From Nematostella vectensis (Eukaryota; Cnidaria; Anthozoa; Actiniaria; Edwardsiidae), in contig NC_064046.1 of assembly GCF_932526225.1 (NCBI RefSeq), positions 6,125,306 to 6,189,305 on the forward strand: a stretch of DNA of 64,000 nucleotides, given 5' to 3'. The translations under genes were made by a program, and so were the position numbers. Numbering within the stretch: the first letter of the stretch is position 1; the number at the start of each line of letters is the position of its first letter. The notes beneath the pieces are model-generated. The model was not told the DNA's origin. It did no database searches and saw only the letters and a list, made by a program, of their open reading frames with translations. Shown in pieces: positions 48,510 to 62,000 of the stretch.

Positions 48510-49795
48510 CAACTCAACACCGAAGTCAAGCTGACTGTATGGCAGTATGGCAGCGACAAAGATCAAGGTGTAGCGGATTCTACTTTACCCTCAACACCGA
48601 AGTCAAGTTGGCTGTATGGCAGTATGACAGCGACAAAGATCAAGGTGTGGATTCTAGTTTACCCTCAACACTGAAGTCAAGCTGACTGTATGGCAGTATG
48701 GCAGCGACAAAGATCAAGGTGTAGCGGATTCTAGTTTACCCTCAACACCGAAGTCAAGCTGACTGTATGGCAGTATGGCAGCGACAAAGATCAAGGTGTA
48801 GCGGATTCTAGTTTACCCTCAACACCGAAGTCAAGCTGACTGTATGGCAGCGGCAAAGATCAAGGTGTAGCGGATTCTAGTTTACCCTCAACACCGAAGT
48901 CAAGCTGACTGTATGGCAGCGACAAAGATCAAGGTGTAGCGGATTCTAGTTTACCCTCAACACCGAAGTCAAGCTGACTGTATGGCAGTATGACAGCGAC
49001 AAAGATCAAGGTGTAGCGGATTCTAGTTTACCCTCAACACCGAAGTCAAGCTGACTGTATGGCAGTATGGCAGCGACAAAGATCAAGGTGTAGCGGATTC
49101 TAGTTTACCCTCAACACCGAAGTCAAGCTGACTGTATGGCAGTATGGCAGCGACAAAGATCAAGGTGTAGCGGATTCTAGTTTACCCTCAACACCGAAGT
49201 CAAGTTGGCTGTATGGCAGTATGACAGCGACAAAGATCAAGGTGTGGATTCTAGTTTACCCTCAACACCGAAGTCAAGCTGGCTGTATGGCAGTATGGCA
49301 GCGACAAAGATCAAGGTGTAGCGGATTCTAGTTTACCCTCAACACCGAAGTCAAGTTGGCTGTATGGCAGTATGGCAGCGACAAAGATCAAGGTGTAGCG
49401 GATTCTAGTTTACCCTAAACACCGAAGTCAAGCTGACTGTATGGCAGTATGACAGCGACAAAGATCAAGGTGTAGCGGATTCTAGTTTACCCTCAACACC
49501 GAAGTCAAGCTGACTGTATGGCAGTATGACAGCGACAAAGATCAAGGTGTAGCGGATTCTAGTTTACCCTCAACACCGAAGTCAAGCTGACTGTATGGCA
49601 GTATGGCAGCGACAAAGATCAAGGTGTAGCGGATTCTAGTTTACCCCCAACACCGAAGTCAAGCTGACTGTATGGCAGTATGGCAGCGACAAAGATCAAG
49701 GTGTAGCGGATTCTAGTTTACCCTCAACACCGAAGTCAAGCTGACTGTATGGCAGTATGGCAGCGACAAAGATCAAGGTGTAGCGGATTCTACAT
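48510..49795 (+). repeat. Minisatellite, 77-bp unit, about 17 copies
   Basis: The unit (CAACACCGAAGTCAAGCTGA, CTGTATGGCAGTATGGCAGC, GACAAAGATCAAGGTGTAGC, GGATTCTAGTTTACCCT) is 77 bp. Some copies lose GTATGGCA (8 bases) or TAGC. Copies are nearly identical, so the array is recent. It ends about 265 bp before the start codon of the gene at 50062. Confidence 0.92.
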
Positions 49796-50061
49796 AACGA
49801 ACTTTATAGCGCTCTGAACGACTCAGCGTGAGCGGGGTATCAGTTTCAAGGTTGCGTAGCAACGATCCTTATCCAATTAAAACATCTTTCAGTAAGCACG
49901 TCTTGTTTTGTACTTTGCTGTACTCAAAGAAGCGGCATCTGTTACTTGTATAATGACAGAGAGTGAACCCAGTGTGTGTGACAGTAATCCTAAATAGTTA
50001 ATATGAAATATCCGTATAAATATTGTGGTTCCGCGCCAAATTCGAAGTTTCGAGTTCGTCC

Positions 50062-53000
50062 ATGGCGAATGAGAGCGGGAAGCGACCCGATCTTAGTTTA
50101 AGAAGAGTTTACAGCGATTCGCTCGATGCATCAAATGCGTGGTACGCAATCAATGTCGATATCTGCTATAGAGTTCATGATTTTCTTTCGATCGAAGAAA
50201 ACAGAACGTATTTAAATAGGGATTTTGTCAAGCTAAGCCTCGACGAACTGAGGTAAGAAAATGGCGCGCAAATTCCCACCGATTGGTTCGGACCACGAGC
50301 ACCAAGACGAGCCACTGTTGTTGTTGCGACCCTATATGGGATTATTTATAGAATAATCAGGATGAAGAAACACCCAAAAGAAACTGATGTCGCCTTTGGA
50401 ATTCTCGAAGCTGCTAGAAAGCTACTAAATAAATCGAATTTGACTCCCATTGATCAAGATCGCGATTTGGCCGGAGTCAAGTACGAGGAGAGTGAAATGC
50501 AGCCAATTTCACCCGCGCCCTTAACTCACCAGCAACTCCCGTGGGTAATCTTAAACGGTGTTTCGATTCATCGAGGGCCTCGAGGAGTTTCCAAGATATT
50601 GAGAATCTAAATAGCGCTGGGCCGCGTCAGAGGGCAAAGCGCGCCAAAGGCGCGTCATCGGTGTTGTTTCAGCAGCTCAAGAGAGATTTTACTCAGAGCG
50701 GAGAAGCGCTCGGTCAACTGTTTGGAAATAGCTTTCTTTATGACGAGGACCAGCGGCCTTTCATAAAGGAAGCTATTTCTACAACATTGAACGTTGTATG
50801 TGAGAAGAAAGGGCCGCGGAAAGGATTTGCCGAAATCCTTGATGAGGATGTGCTGGAAAAATACATTTCCACCATGAAAGTGCCTGACTGGGTCCAGTTG
50901 CTGGTCAAACTATCGACGAAACTCCCAGATCGTTGCTGGCAGACTGTGCTCAGCTACCTATGTATTGGTAAAAGTGGGGTAAGCATTTGGTTGCTTTTAT
51001 TAAATTTCAAGCTCAGAATATTTTTAGTTCTTTTAAGTAAGATTGGCAATTGTATATTTTCTTGTCAGAAATCAACTGATGTAGGCATTCTCCTTACAAA
51101 CAACGAAATCCGAGCCCAAAAACAGCTTGTGTTTTCTGTAACACGCCAGTTGTTTAAAGTTGAGTTAATGCCAGATGTGCGTGGCTATGGAGCTTCACTT
51201 GAGATGATTCTGGTATGGGCCATCAGAGAATGCCGTCTCCATGCCAACATCCCGACAAACATAGAATTTAATTTGAAGTTGGATGGCAGGCCTCTAGCAG
51301 GTACTAATTTTATTTTTTCTGTTATTTTAATTTTTTTCCCTTACATAACTTCTTTCCCTTTACATAACTTCCCCTTACATAATTGTAGTTGTTATCATAG
51401 CCACTTTTAAAGTTGGTATCTTCTGATCATTAATTAAACATCTTAATCATTTATTCCAGTGATTCTTTTTGAATAGCACCATCTTTGTACTAGATTGTTT
51501 TTTTTTTTAAATAGTATTTTTGTTCCATTCCAGGAAGGGACCATGTATCACTAGGAATAGTCCCAATGATCCCTAATAAAGCTGAACACCAGAGTGCCCT
51601 CTCTGTTTATCCACTTGCAATTGCAAACTGTGCTGCGCCAGTTGAATAAGACCACAAACTAGGACACAACTTGGAAACGCTTTAATCAACAGAGAACCAA
51701 AGCCAGTATCGTAACACAGCAAAAACAAAATGGCGGAGAGAAGGCAGGGTTTGGTGAACGTAACATAACTAAGTACCGCTGACCGGTACTGGCGTGACTT
51801 CCTTTCTTTCTCTCTTATACTATCTACTGTAGAGAAATCACACAACTAATGTCTTTCACGGCGTACAATGTAAATACGATGGACTGATTAAAGGATAGGA
51901 CTATAACAGTAAGCCTAATTGCTAGCATAGTTTATACATTAAGCCCTATTTAAAGTCAGTGATAAAGTCGTCATCTCTATAACGTAAGGGAAGGTGACGC
52001 TCGCGGGTAGACCTCCTAGGTGGGGATGTGTCATTATCTTGAAGATTGGAGGGACAGTGACTGGAGTCCATAGCTCTCGTCTCAGAGGCGTCGGCATCAC
52101 TTTGGGGTGGTACATCCCGGGAAGGTGGATCAGTTATCGCTGTCGGTATATCTGGTGGGGCTGGGGGCGGAAGCCTCTTGGTGGCCGGAGTGTCATCTTC
52201 ATCTGCGGAAGAGTCACAGTCATAGGCTGCAGTCGGTGTCTTGTCCGGTACTTCAGATGGAACCTTGTAGCAATCTGTTTTTTTTACTCTGTATGACGTA
52301 GAACGTAACTGCGAGCCAATAAACTTTCTGATATTACAGAAGCCTCCTTCAGTGTCTACGACGAGATATCTATCTCGCCCTCGGGTCTTGTTCCTGTCGG
52401 GATGCAGGTAAATGAGGTCGCCAACAGTGATTGCTGTGGATGGGCGAAAGTCTGCGGTGGGCGCTTTAGATTTCTCGCTGTACGCGTGGTTAGAATTCCG
52501 CTGGTCGTGCTGTTTCCCTATGAGGGTTTGGTCTTGGAAGGGGAGTTGACTGTTGGAAAACTGGTCACGCTGAGTCCACATTTCCCTCGCAGACAGACCA
52601 CGTAATCGGATGCGGTCGTTGAGATTAGCTGTAGCGACTGCAAGTGCTACTTCAGAGACAGGGCCCCCTAGTGGGTCAAGCTGTAGGATCTCACGTTCTA
52701 ACTCTTGTACTGCCTTTTCAGCTACCGGGTTCTTATTGACGTTCTTTGTGCGTCCAATTTCGAGGACTAATCGATGGTGTTGCAGGAGCTTGTCTTCCTT
52801 TAGCGCTTGAAATCCTGGGGCTGGGTCAGTGCGAATGATGGCGACGGGACCGTCGAGGGGACGCATCTGCACGCAAAGACGAATGAGAGCATCGCGAAGG
52901 GTAGAGTGTTGCTCATTGGTTAACAGTAAGCTGGTGGTGTACGAAGTCACGCACTCTCGTACAATCAGGATAAACTGGCGTGACCGACGTATGACGTCTG

Positions 53001-56000
53001 CTGCGAAAGAAACTCCAATGGCGTCGGGCGGGTCGCAAGACGACTGTTCTATACGTGCTTTGCTGCTTGTACGGAGAGAAGCGCAATGGTGGCAAGCTTG
53101 AGACACGCGAACGATGGCCTTCTCAAGATCAAGGGCGAACAGATAGCGCTTGGTGGCCATCTTGAGTTGGTGAGTTGACGGGTGACATAGCTGAATATGT
53201 AGAGCTGTGAGTACGCCGTCAAGAACGCGACGTGGAACAATGATGCACTCACGGCTGGGCGATAAGGGTGTTTCACGTTTTACGACGAGTAAGCCATCCT
53301 TGGCGATGGTGGCGACACCAAGATATCGTTTGACGTCTTTGATGTTTGTTACCTTTTTCGAAGGTCGGGTGCCCTGTTTGAGGTGGGAGTGAGTTCGACG
53401 TAAGTCAGGACACTCGGACTGAATCGCGAGCCAAGCTGATCGGCTAGTGAAAGGGAGCCGCTCGTTGCCATCAATGACGTCCTGAATTGATGAGCGCCTG
53501 ACAACAGAGTCCCCGAGCTGTTTGACAAAGGAACAGATCTGACAGGCTTCATCTTCGCACGGTGGAGCGTTTCGACTTGCGAAATCTGAGGGGAGAATGG
53601 AGGACCCTGATACGTGTCTGACTGTGGCTTGGTACTGACTGACTGCAGAGAGGAAGGTCGAAATTCGTGGGCTTGCGGAAAACTCGCCGCGGCATAATTT
53701 CTCGTACGCCTGTACGCAGGGTTTGCTGTCAGTCAAGATGGACGCTCGGTGATGAGATTGTATTAAGTAGGGGCTGAAATGTCTGGTAGCAGAGGCTATA
53801 GACAGTGCCTCAACTTCGCAGGGCAACCAAGACGACTGTGAACCTTTTAGCTTGGCGCTGTAGAACCCAGCGAGGTGTAGGTTGCCGTTACGTGTGATGT
53901 AAAGTGTGGCGCCGATTCCTGGGTCACGCAGGGCGCCATCCGTGACAGTCCATAGGAAATCCTCAGGTCTTGGCAGGGTGATGACGCGGGTGGAAGAGAG
54001 GGCCTTCTGGGCATTATAGAAAGCCGTATGTAGATTGTCAGTCCACTCAATAGTATCTCGTGACTCCCGGCCAGCGACAATTTCGTCGAGGGGTGATAGA
54101 AATGTGGAGCACTGTGGTACAACTCGTGAAAGTACCTTGTATGCGCCAATAAAAGAACGCATGCGACCAACGGTAGTTGGGGTTGGACATTGGGCTAGCG
54201 TAGCAACTCGGTGGGGGCTAGCCTTCAAGGTGCCTGCACTCCAGATCCATCCAAGAATAGTAGTGGTCTTGGGGTTGATGATTGTTTTGGAGGCAGACAA
54301 GCGAAGATTGCATTCGTGAAGAGCCTGGAGGGTTCTTTTCCAGTTGCTGAAGAGTTCATGTGGGGTGTTTCCTCCACAGTAGAGATCATCGGCAAGCTTG
54401 ACAACAACGCCTTCAGCAAGAAGATCTCCAAGGACGCGGCACATTAGTTCTTCTAACGCAGTTTCAGAACCAGGCATACCCATTGCACAACGGGTGTAAA
54501 CTCTGACGCCGCGAAAGGGAGTTGCGACTCCGCAGTATTTCAGAGAGTCTCTTGATAGAGGGATCTGATAAAATGCACTGGTTAGGTCAGTCGCAATGAG
54601 GTGATTCCATTGGGCGATTTGGCGTAATGTTGAATCGACGTTTGGCATTAACGACGGTTAAGGTTTGCTGTATCTTCCAACATCAGCAAAGGCTGTTACA
54701 AGGCGTGAACCTCCATTCGGCTTGCGGACTAGAAATGATGGATTTAGATATTCCACGGAGATGCCTACGTCTTCTGGGCGTTTAAAGACCCCCTGATTCT
54801 CCAGTTTATCAAATTTATCTTGTAACTCGAGAAGTTTTTCACGTGCATATTGGGGAAGGCGCCCTTTCCGTTGGGGGGGTTCAACAGGCCCCATGTTGAC
54901 TCTGGCTTCGAAGGGGCCTACGTGGCCGTTGTAGCCTTCGATATTAGCGTCAAACACCTGGTCGTATTCATGGTGGAGGGCTTTGAACTTGGCTTTGATA
55001 TCTGATGGTAGCAAACTGTCAGGATCTAGAGAAACGTTTGCTGAATGAAGGGTGTCTGTAGAAGGGAACGCACGGGCTGGGCTGGTCGTTGTGACGTTCG
55101 ATGGTTCGAAAAGTTGGCGGACTTGACAGAAGTGCTCGTTACGTTTGAGTGAGCGTGGCTCCGATGTAAGGTTGGGAATACGTATTCTTCCGGCTATGCT
55201 GGTAACGATGCCAGGGGGAGGCCAGACAGCAGATGGTTTTACTCTACGAGCGCTCGGCGCGTCGGTACGAGGTTCAAGTGCATACTCGGCATCAGTGGGT
55301 GTGTCGTCCGGTAGTGTGATTTCAAGAAACTCGCCTGGCCAGATTGTTGCGTTGCGTGATGGTGCACGGAGGACGGTTACAAGGCGTGCCGTGGTCGAGG
55401 TGAGGGTGGAGTGGTGGGCTCCATAAGTGTAGATGGTGTTGTCTCCAAGGATAATCTGCCCTTTTGCAGGTCGGACCGCAATGTCATTTTTCTCCATAAA
55501 GGGCGTGCCGGCTAACACTTCTACGTCTAGGTTTTCCACAACGAGACCTTCAAATGAGAAAGACTTATCTGCCCGGGTGAAAGAAAGGCGCGTTTCACCA
55601 ACAACACGTAACTGGGATGAGCCGTCGGCCTGGCTTACGGACTGGGAGCTGGTTGTAATATTGCAACCGAGGCGTGTCGCGGTGGAGAGTCTTATCATGT
55701 TGCCTGTGGCACCGCTGTCGACGGTCACTCGTACGGTATGGTGACTGTAGAAGACGTCTAGATATGGTGACTGGCGGGTCTGTATTCTGAGGACGACCGC
55801 GTCATGGGCAGTGTGTGCAGGGGGGTCGATGGACTCAGTCGAGGGCATTTGGGCGTGTGTCTCTAACTCAGAGTCATTGTCGTCGAAGATGTCAGCGATT
55901 TGTCTTGCTTTAATCATGTAGCGCCGATCGCTATCTGGGAGAAATTTGCATTCGCTTAGGAAGTGATGAGTATCCGACCGATTAGCCTGACTGCAGAGTG

Positions 56001-59000
56001 GGCATACCTTCGAGGAGCGGGGCTTTCTTGATGTGGTCTTGCTATTTGGTGCCGGTTTCCACTGATTGTTGTGGCTTGTGGCAGGTTTCCACTGATAAGT
56101 GTTGCTGACGGCTGAGCGAAGGATCTTTGCATCATCGGACGTGCGAATTTCCTCTAGCAGGGAGCTCAATGCCTGAGAGATTTCTGGTTTGATCGATGCG
56201 AGAGTCCTAGAACGTAGCTCTGTCCCGTACCGTTGCTTAACAAGGCGAGGTAGTGATGGGTGAATAAGCCTCAGCCAAGTCAACACTATGAGGTTTTCTA
56301 GTGTTGGGGAAAGTTCCTCTTCTTCTGTTACTTGTTCGCCATGGTGAGTTAGGTTATTGGGTTTGAGGAGGGAATCCTCGGCGAAAGCCATAAGTCTTTG
56401 AAACAGGTCTTCCGGGCGCTCGTCGGGCTCTAGATGGATGTCGACGAAATCTATGAAGTGTGCACCAGTTACTTGAAATCCAAAATGTTGTCGGATCGCC
56501 TGCCAGATAAACTCTAGAGATGTAGAGTTTTTAACTAAAGTGTTTCTCGAAATAATAGGACAGTAGTTTGCGATTTGTCCTAGCATAAGATCTAAAAAGT
56601 TCACCTTCTGTTGGGCAGTGAGGCGTTTTGATTGCTGAACGGTTTCATCATCATCGGTATAGCCACGGAGAGGTTCGGTCTTTGTTTTCTTTTTCCATGT
56701 AGCTCCATCGGCAAGATAAGTTGAGAAATTTGTATCGAGAGACAGCGTATACATCAGGTTTTGCTTCCAGTTTTCAAAACTGGTGATAGTTTCGGTTTTA
56801 GATAGGCTCCATTGTTTTGGTGCTCTGTGAGTAGCAGCCATTTCTTCGGTAAATAAGTTGTGCTGTCACAGCGGCGTTTGCTGTTCTATTCTGTGATTTT
56901 TTTGCGAAAGAGACGAAGGGACGAAATCCAGCTGCCACCACGCCAGTTGAATAAGACCACAAACTAGGACACAACTTGGAAACGCTTTAATCAACAGAGA
57001 ACCAAAGCCAGTATCGTAACACAGCAAAAACAAAATGGCGGAGAGAAGGCAGGGTTTGGTGAACGTAACATAACTAAGTACCGCTGACCGGTACTGGCGC
57101 TGAGAAAAGGTATAAGTCAAGTATTCCATAGTTAATAACAAAGAAACAATTAGTGAATTATTCTATTAAAAGTTGTGCAGATCTATTAAAATGATAGCCT
57201 TTTCAAAGAATTTAAAATTTGTAGGTCACTTGAGAATTGCTGAAACCTAAATCCATCCATCCATCCATCAAGCAGGATTATGAACTCTGTGGTCATTACT
57301 TTTAGAATGGATTTAATGCATTTTTTTTTTTTAAGGTTTGAGGTCAAAAAGCTCTTGTCAAGACTAAATAGGAAAAAAAAAAGAAATCAAAGATGCAGGA
57401 CTTACTGTTGATGGATTCAAGTACAGCATCAGCTTTAAAGGTAAACAGATATATACTGTACACTATTATTCATTAAGTAAATGAATTACACACACATATG
57501 CCTACTCACTGACACACAAACACACACTTAATGTCACTGTTTTCCTTTCAGTTACATTGGACTACAAAGCACTATTGATGTTGCTGAGGCTGTTAACAGC
57601 GGATGAGAATTTTGTGCTTGGGGGCCAAGGGGTAGATTGCCAGTTCTGCTGCTTCTGCACTGCAATCAGGGTATTCATCACTCTCTAATAAAACTCAATA
57701 CTCAATATAATCACTATTCAAAATACTTAGTATAATTATTTTTAATGAGGGAAGATTGTTGTTTTAAAATATTGGTTCTTATCATGAAAATACAATGTAA
57801 TATGGTCTTAGCCTGTTTTCAATACATTTAATTCTGAGTGGTTTTATTTTAGGCTTGCAAAGATCACATGGCTGGAGATTTTCAGGAAGTGTGCCTGAGC
57901 TGTCTTGCATCCAAAGCAAACATTGGAAAGTATGTTCTGTTTTATTTAATATGCAACATTTGTAACACCTCTGTTTTGCAAAACTAAATAAGGATCTACG
58001 GTTATGCTGCTATACTTTTCTTCTCAAAACTGTATAGGAACATTTTGTTCCTGGTTTTACTGTTTGAGTAAAATCACATTCAGTTGAGTACAATCACTAC
58101 ATACAGTCACTAAGTCAATCACTTAATGCTTACATGATCACTTTACTAAAAGTTAAGTTAAATTGTTTCACATATCTTTGTTGGTGCCAATATACATTTT
58201 TTAGGTGGACTGGTATCCGTGATGACCTTGAATTCCTAATTGATGAGGAACTCACAAGCATATGCCTTTGTGCCCTCCACTGTGAGATGCGAAATACAGA
58301 GCAACTCCTTAGATCCCTTGGGCTCTATGTCTACAAGTGTGGAACCCTGGAGCACTGTAATGAGGCATTGGCTGACTTTGGCCCTGAAAATACCAGGAAG
58401 TATGACAGGCTCAAAGTCAAGCTTAACAAGGGCCAGACGACTGCTGTCACCAAGAACAACATCACAGTAATGTCATTCTCAGGTGATTTTCAGCTATGAA
58501 ATAATTAACAAATAGATCTCATTTTTCATCCATCTCTAATAATCATTGGATTATGTTGTAATAAAAAATATACATTAAGAGGGAGTCTTGTTCATGACAC
58601 ACTGTGATGTCATCAGTGAATTGTATTAGAGCAAAGAAGCACACACAAAAATTTTTTTTGTTGCATACAAGGGAATTTTGGGAGTACATCATGTGTGCAA
58701 TACCACCAAAACAAACATGTTTTATCTTATCACCAACTCTTCTTGATCAATAAAGGCAGAGTTGTTGTATTAACACTTTTAACTCGTTACTTTGGGCGCT
58801 TTTCAGGTTCAAACCTTTTTTTGTTTTTCAGGCAGCACTGAAAAGGCCATCTTAAACAATATCACAGACATTGTGTCCAGGTCACTGCCAATAGACACTC
58901 TTGTGAAGTATCACCTTCAGATAACAAGTGTGAGTCAAGATGTTGTCCTCAATCAAGTAGCCTATCTACAAGATGTGAAAGAGGTAAAACCTTCATTAGA

Positions 59001-62000
59001 TATTAGTAATAATAACCACTTTTTATAATAATCACTTTTATGTTTTACTTCTTTTCAAGTAAAATAATGAAAATAATTATAGTTTTTTTTTTCAGTACCT
59101 TGAGAGTATTTTACACAGTGGTAAATTCCAGAGAGATCATGGCACACACCAAGACGAAATCCAGTTATTGGATCATCCTGGTACATAATTATGTATTATT
59201 AACTGAATCATAATTTACGTTAAATATACTTCTAATATGTACAGGATGTTGTCCCTATGTAGTGAAAAAAGTCAATTAAAATAGGTGTATATAAATTTTA
59301 TGCACTTTTTTTCAGTGGATTTTCTTGATAACAAAAACTAAAAGGATATGAAAGATTGTATGAAGCTTTTGTCATAGGATAATTTCTTTATAATTTGTTT
59401 CTTTCAGTTTTGAGAACATTTCTAGAAGAAGAGCATGCTACCTGGACACTCATGCTACAGGATGTTGAGGAGAAATACCTGAAGGCAGAACAGTCCAACC
59501 TCCCTTCTCTATCATCCAAGAAACGTTTGAAAACACAACCACCAAGCCCAAACACAGCCATGGCTGAGCTTGCTGCTGATATTCAGTTGGGAAATTTTCA
59601 CTCGGTGTGTGCACTTATCACTGCTGGAAAATCAATGTCATTTTCACAGGCCTTAAGATTTTTTTTAAAGTTTTTGTGTTAATCAATTCTAGGTATTTCG
59701 TGGATGGGTGGAGCTAGCGACTGTCATGAGGGAGCAGACGTTCGATGAAGACGAAGATGATAACATTGATGTGTATGATGTTAAGGTGCATTTTATCAGT
59801 TGTTTGAGAGTTTGTAGTGAAAACAAATTCACTGACAACGTGGATTGTCTCGTTTTATAATCCTGAACGAGCCTTTTCATTAAGATCAGCTTCAATAAGA
59901 TTGTCTCAATATGTAATCTGGATAACGACAATAACATTTTGAAATTGCTATGTTTTTTTTTATTGCAGTGCAAGCTGTGGGGACTGCATTTACGTCACCT
60001 TTTCCGAGGAGGTCTAGGAACTGGTGACTATGGCCATTTGACAGTGGAACATAGTGCTATGTTGTTCCGACAGCACCGTTCTTTCGCCAAATATTCGAAC
60101 CAGGGATTCGAGGCTTCCCACAAGATCCACAGGGCCTTGTACTCAAGAGCCTCCAGCCATGACCAGGTTGGTGTTAATCAGTCAAGTAAGAATTCATCAC
60201 AACAATACTAACAAACAGTAATGATATAAAGATATGTTAAAAAAAGTGTCAGGGCTTTCATTAATTTTAAGAGTATGTGGTGGAGATTGATAAGAAGGGA
60301 GTGGAAGTTATTTTATCTTTTTAGTTCGACTTTTTAAAAAAAAGTAGCCGGTGCTTGGTGGAAAATAGCCTGCGCTTCCACCGGCCTCCGGGGCCTAATG
60401 AAACCCCTGAGTGCTATTGATGACTGAATTTTGTTGTTTTTCTTGTTTCAGTTGAACAAATAATGACCCACTGGTTGTCAGAAATGATGCTGTTCTTGCG
60501 ATATGAGTTTGTTAAAGCCAGCGAGTGCATCTCCCAAGGTTTGTTTGAGAACAATGTTTTCTCACATAAAAAAATTGAATGTTAGTGAGATGAAGTGAAT
60601 GAAAATCTTGTAAAGGAAAAACTAATCTTGGATTATTTATTGTGAATGTATGTAACAGATCTTGCAGATGTCCGTGGCCAAAAGCCCGAGAACAACGAAG
60701 GTCAATAACAATAGTGTTGTCTAACTGATCTTGCAGATGTCCGTGGCCAAAAAGCCCGAGAGCAACAGAGATTAATAACAATAGTGTTGTCTAACTGATC
60801 TTGCAGATGTCCGAGGCCAAAAGCCCGAGAGCAACAGAGATCAATAACAATAGTGTTGTCTAACTGATCTTGCAGATGTCCGAGGCCAAAAGCCCGAGAG
60901 CAACAGAGATCAATAACAATAGTGTTGTCTAACTGATCTTGCAGATGTCCGAGGCCAAAAGCCCGAGAGCAACGGAGATCAATAACAATAGTGTTGTCTA
61001 ACTGATCTTGCAGATGTCCGTGGCCAAAAGCCCGAGAGCAACGGAGATCAATAACAATAGTGTTGTCTAACTGATCTTGCAGATGTCCGTGGCCAAAAGC
61101 CCGAGAGCAACAGAGATCAGTAACAATAGTGTTGTCTAACTGATCTTGCAGAAGTCCGTGGCCAAAAGCCCGAGAGCAACGGAGATCAATAACAATAGTG
61201 TTGTCTAACTGATCTTGCAGATGTCCGAGGCCAAAAGCCCGAGAGCAACGGAGATCAATAATGAGGTAGCGGTGCAATTAATCCTGCGTTTAAAAGGTAT
61301 GTAGATAGTTGCTCTGGTGACTGTGTTATGTTAAAATTTATATTTATTCGATATCGAGGGGCTTCTCTTTCAGCGTGAATACTATTTAACAAAAATTCAA
61401 ACTTCTGAAGTTTGTCTGGCTAGGTTACCGCCAGAGTTTTTGAGAGTCTTTGTTGGGTGAGGAAGAACTTTTCTAAAACTAGTGTTAGCCTAGTAGATTG
61501 GCTAGATAATAATACATTTTCAAAAATCAATTTTTGATTTGTCAATATCTGTAGACAATAGACACTTACATACACGTACATTTTCACTTTTAGAATAAAA
61601 GTAAATTAGTCAAAATTTGTAGTAAATTTTCCTATGATAATTTCGCAAAATTGTTAACTATCTTTTTAGGCGCATGGTGACCACTGAATTTCATATTATC
61701 AAGAGATGAAGCCCCTTTCCGGGTTTTGGAATTTATCGGGTGGTTTTAGAAGAACCACCTCTGCTAATTTGCATAAAAGATTTGGCGTGTGAAACAAAAC
61801 TTTGGGCTTTAGTAGCAAACGGATGATGCGCTTTAGCACAGAACATGATGCGCTTTAATAGCACAGAACATGATGCGCCTTAGCACTGAACATGATGCGC
61901 CTTAGCACAAAGCATAGTCTTAGCCATGGAGGACACGCGGCTTGCTGCGAAACGATCTGCTAGTAAAAGAAGAAAGCAAGCAAAAAAGAAAGCGAAGAAT

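Larger units (their letters stand above)
51636..57098 (-). mobile_element. Ty3/Gypsy-type LTR retrotransposon, recent insertion
   Basis: Two identical 158-bp LTRs (51636-51793, 56941-57098) bound 5463 bp. A 4-bp target duplication GCTG flanks it (51632-51635 and 57099-57102). Removing the element and one GCTG restores the host exon reading ANCAEKR up to a GTATAA donor. On - a primer-binding site starting TGGTGGCAGCTGG adjoins the 5' LTR (below 56940). A purine tract (AGAGAGAAAGAAAGGAAG) adjoins the 3' LTR at about 51797-51816. Protein order is gag, protease, RT, RNase H, integrase, as in Ty3/Gypsy. Confidence 0.93.

Noticed and set aside
51994..52301. Frames of 60-107 codons on + inside the LTR element
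   Set aside because: They are complements of the pol and gag frames on -, with no motifs of their own.
59314..59345. Additional exon of the DDE-like gene (VDFLDNKN then stop)
   Set aside because: A TTTTTTTCAG acceptor precedes it and phase fits, but it meets TAA after eight codons. The next acceptor at 59407 fits equally and continues the protein, so this is probably a pseudo-exon.
60702..61277. 191-codon frame on -
   Set aside because: It is the 69-bp (23-codon) minisatellite read through; no start context, no domain, no splice support.
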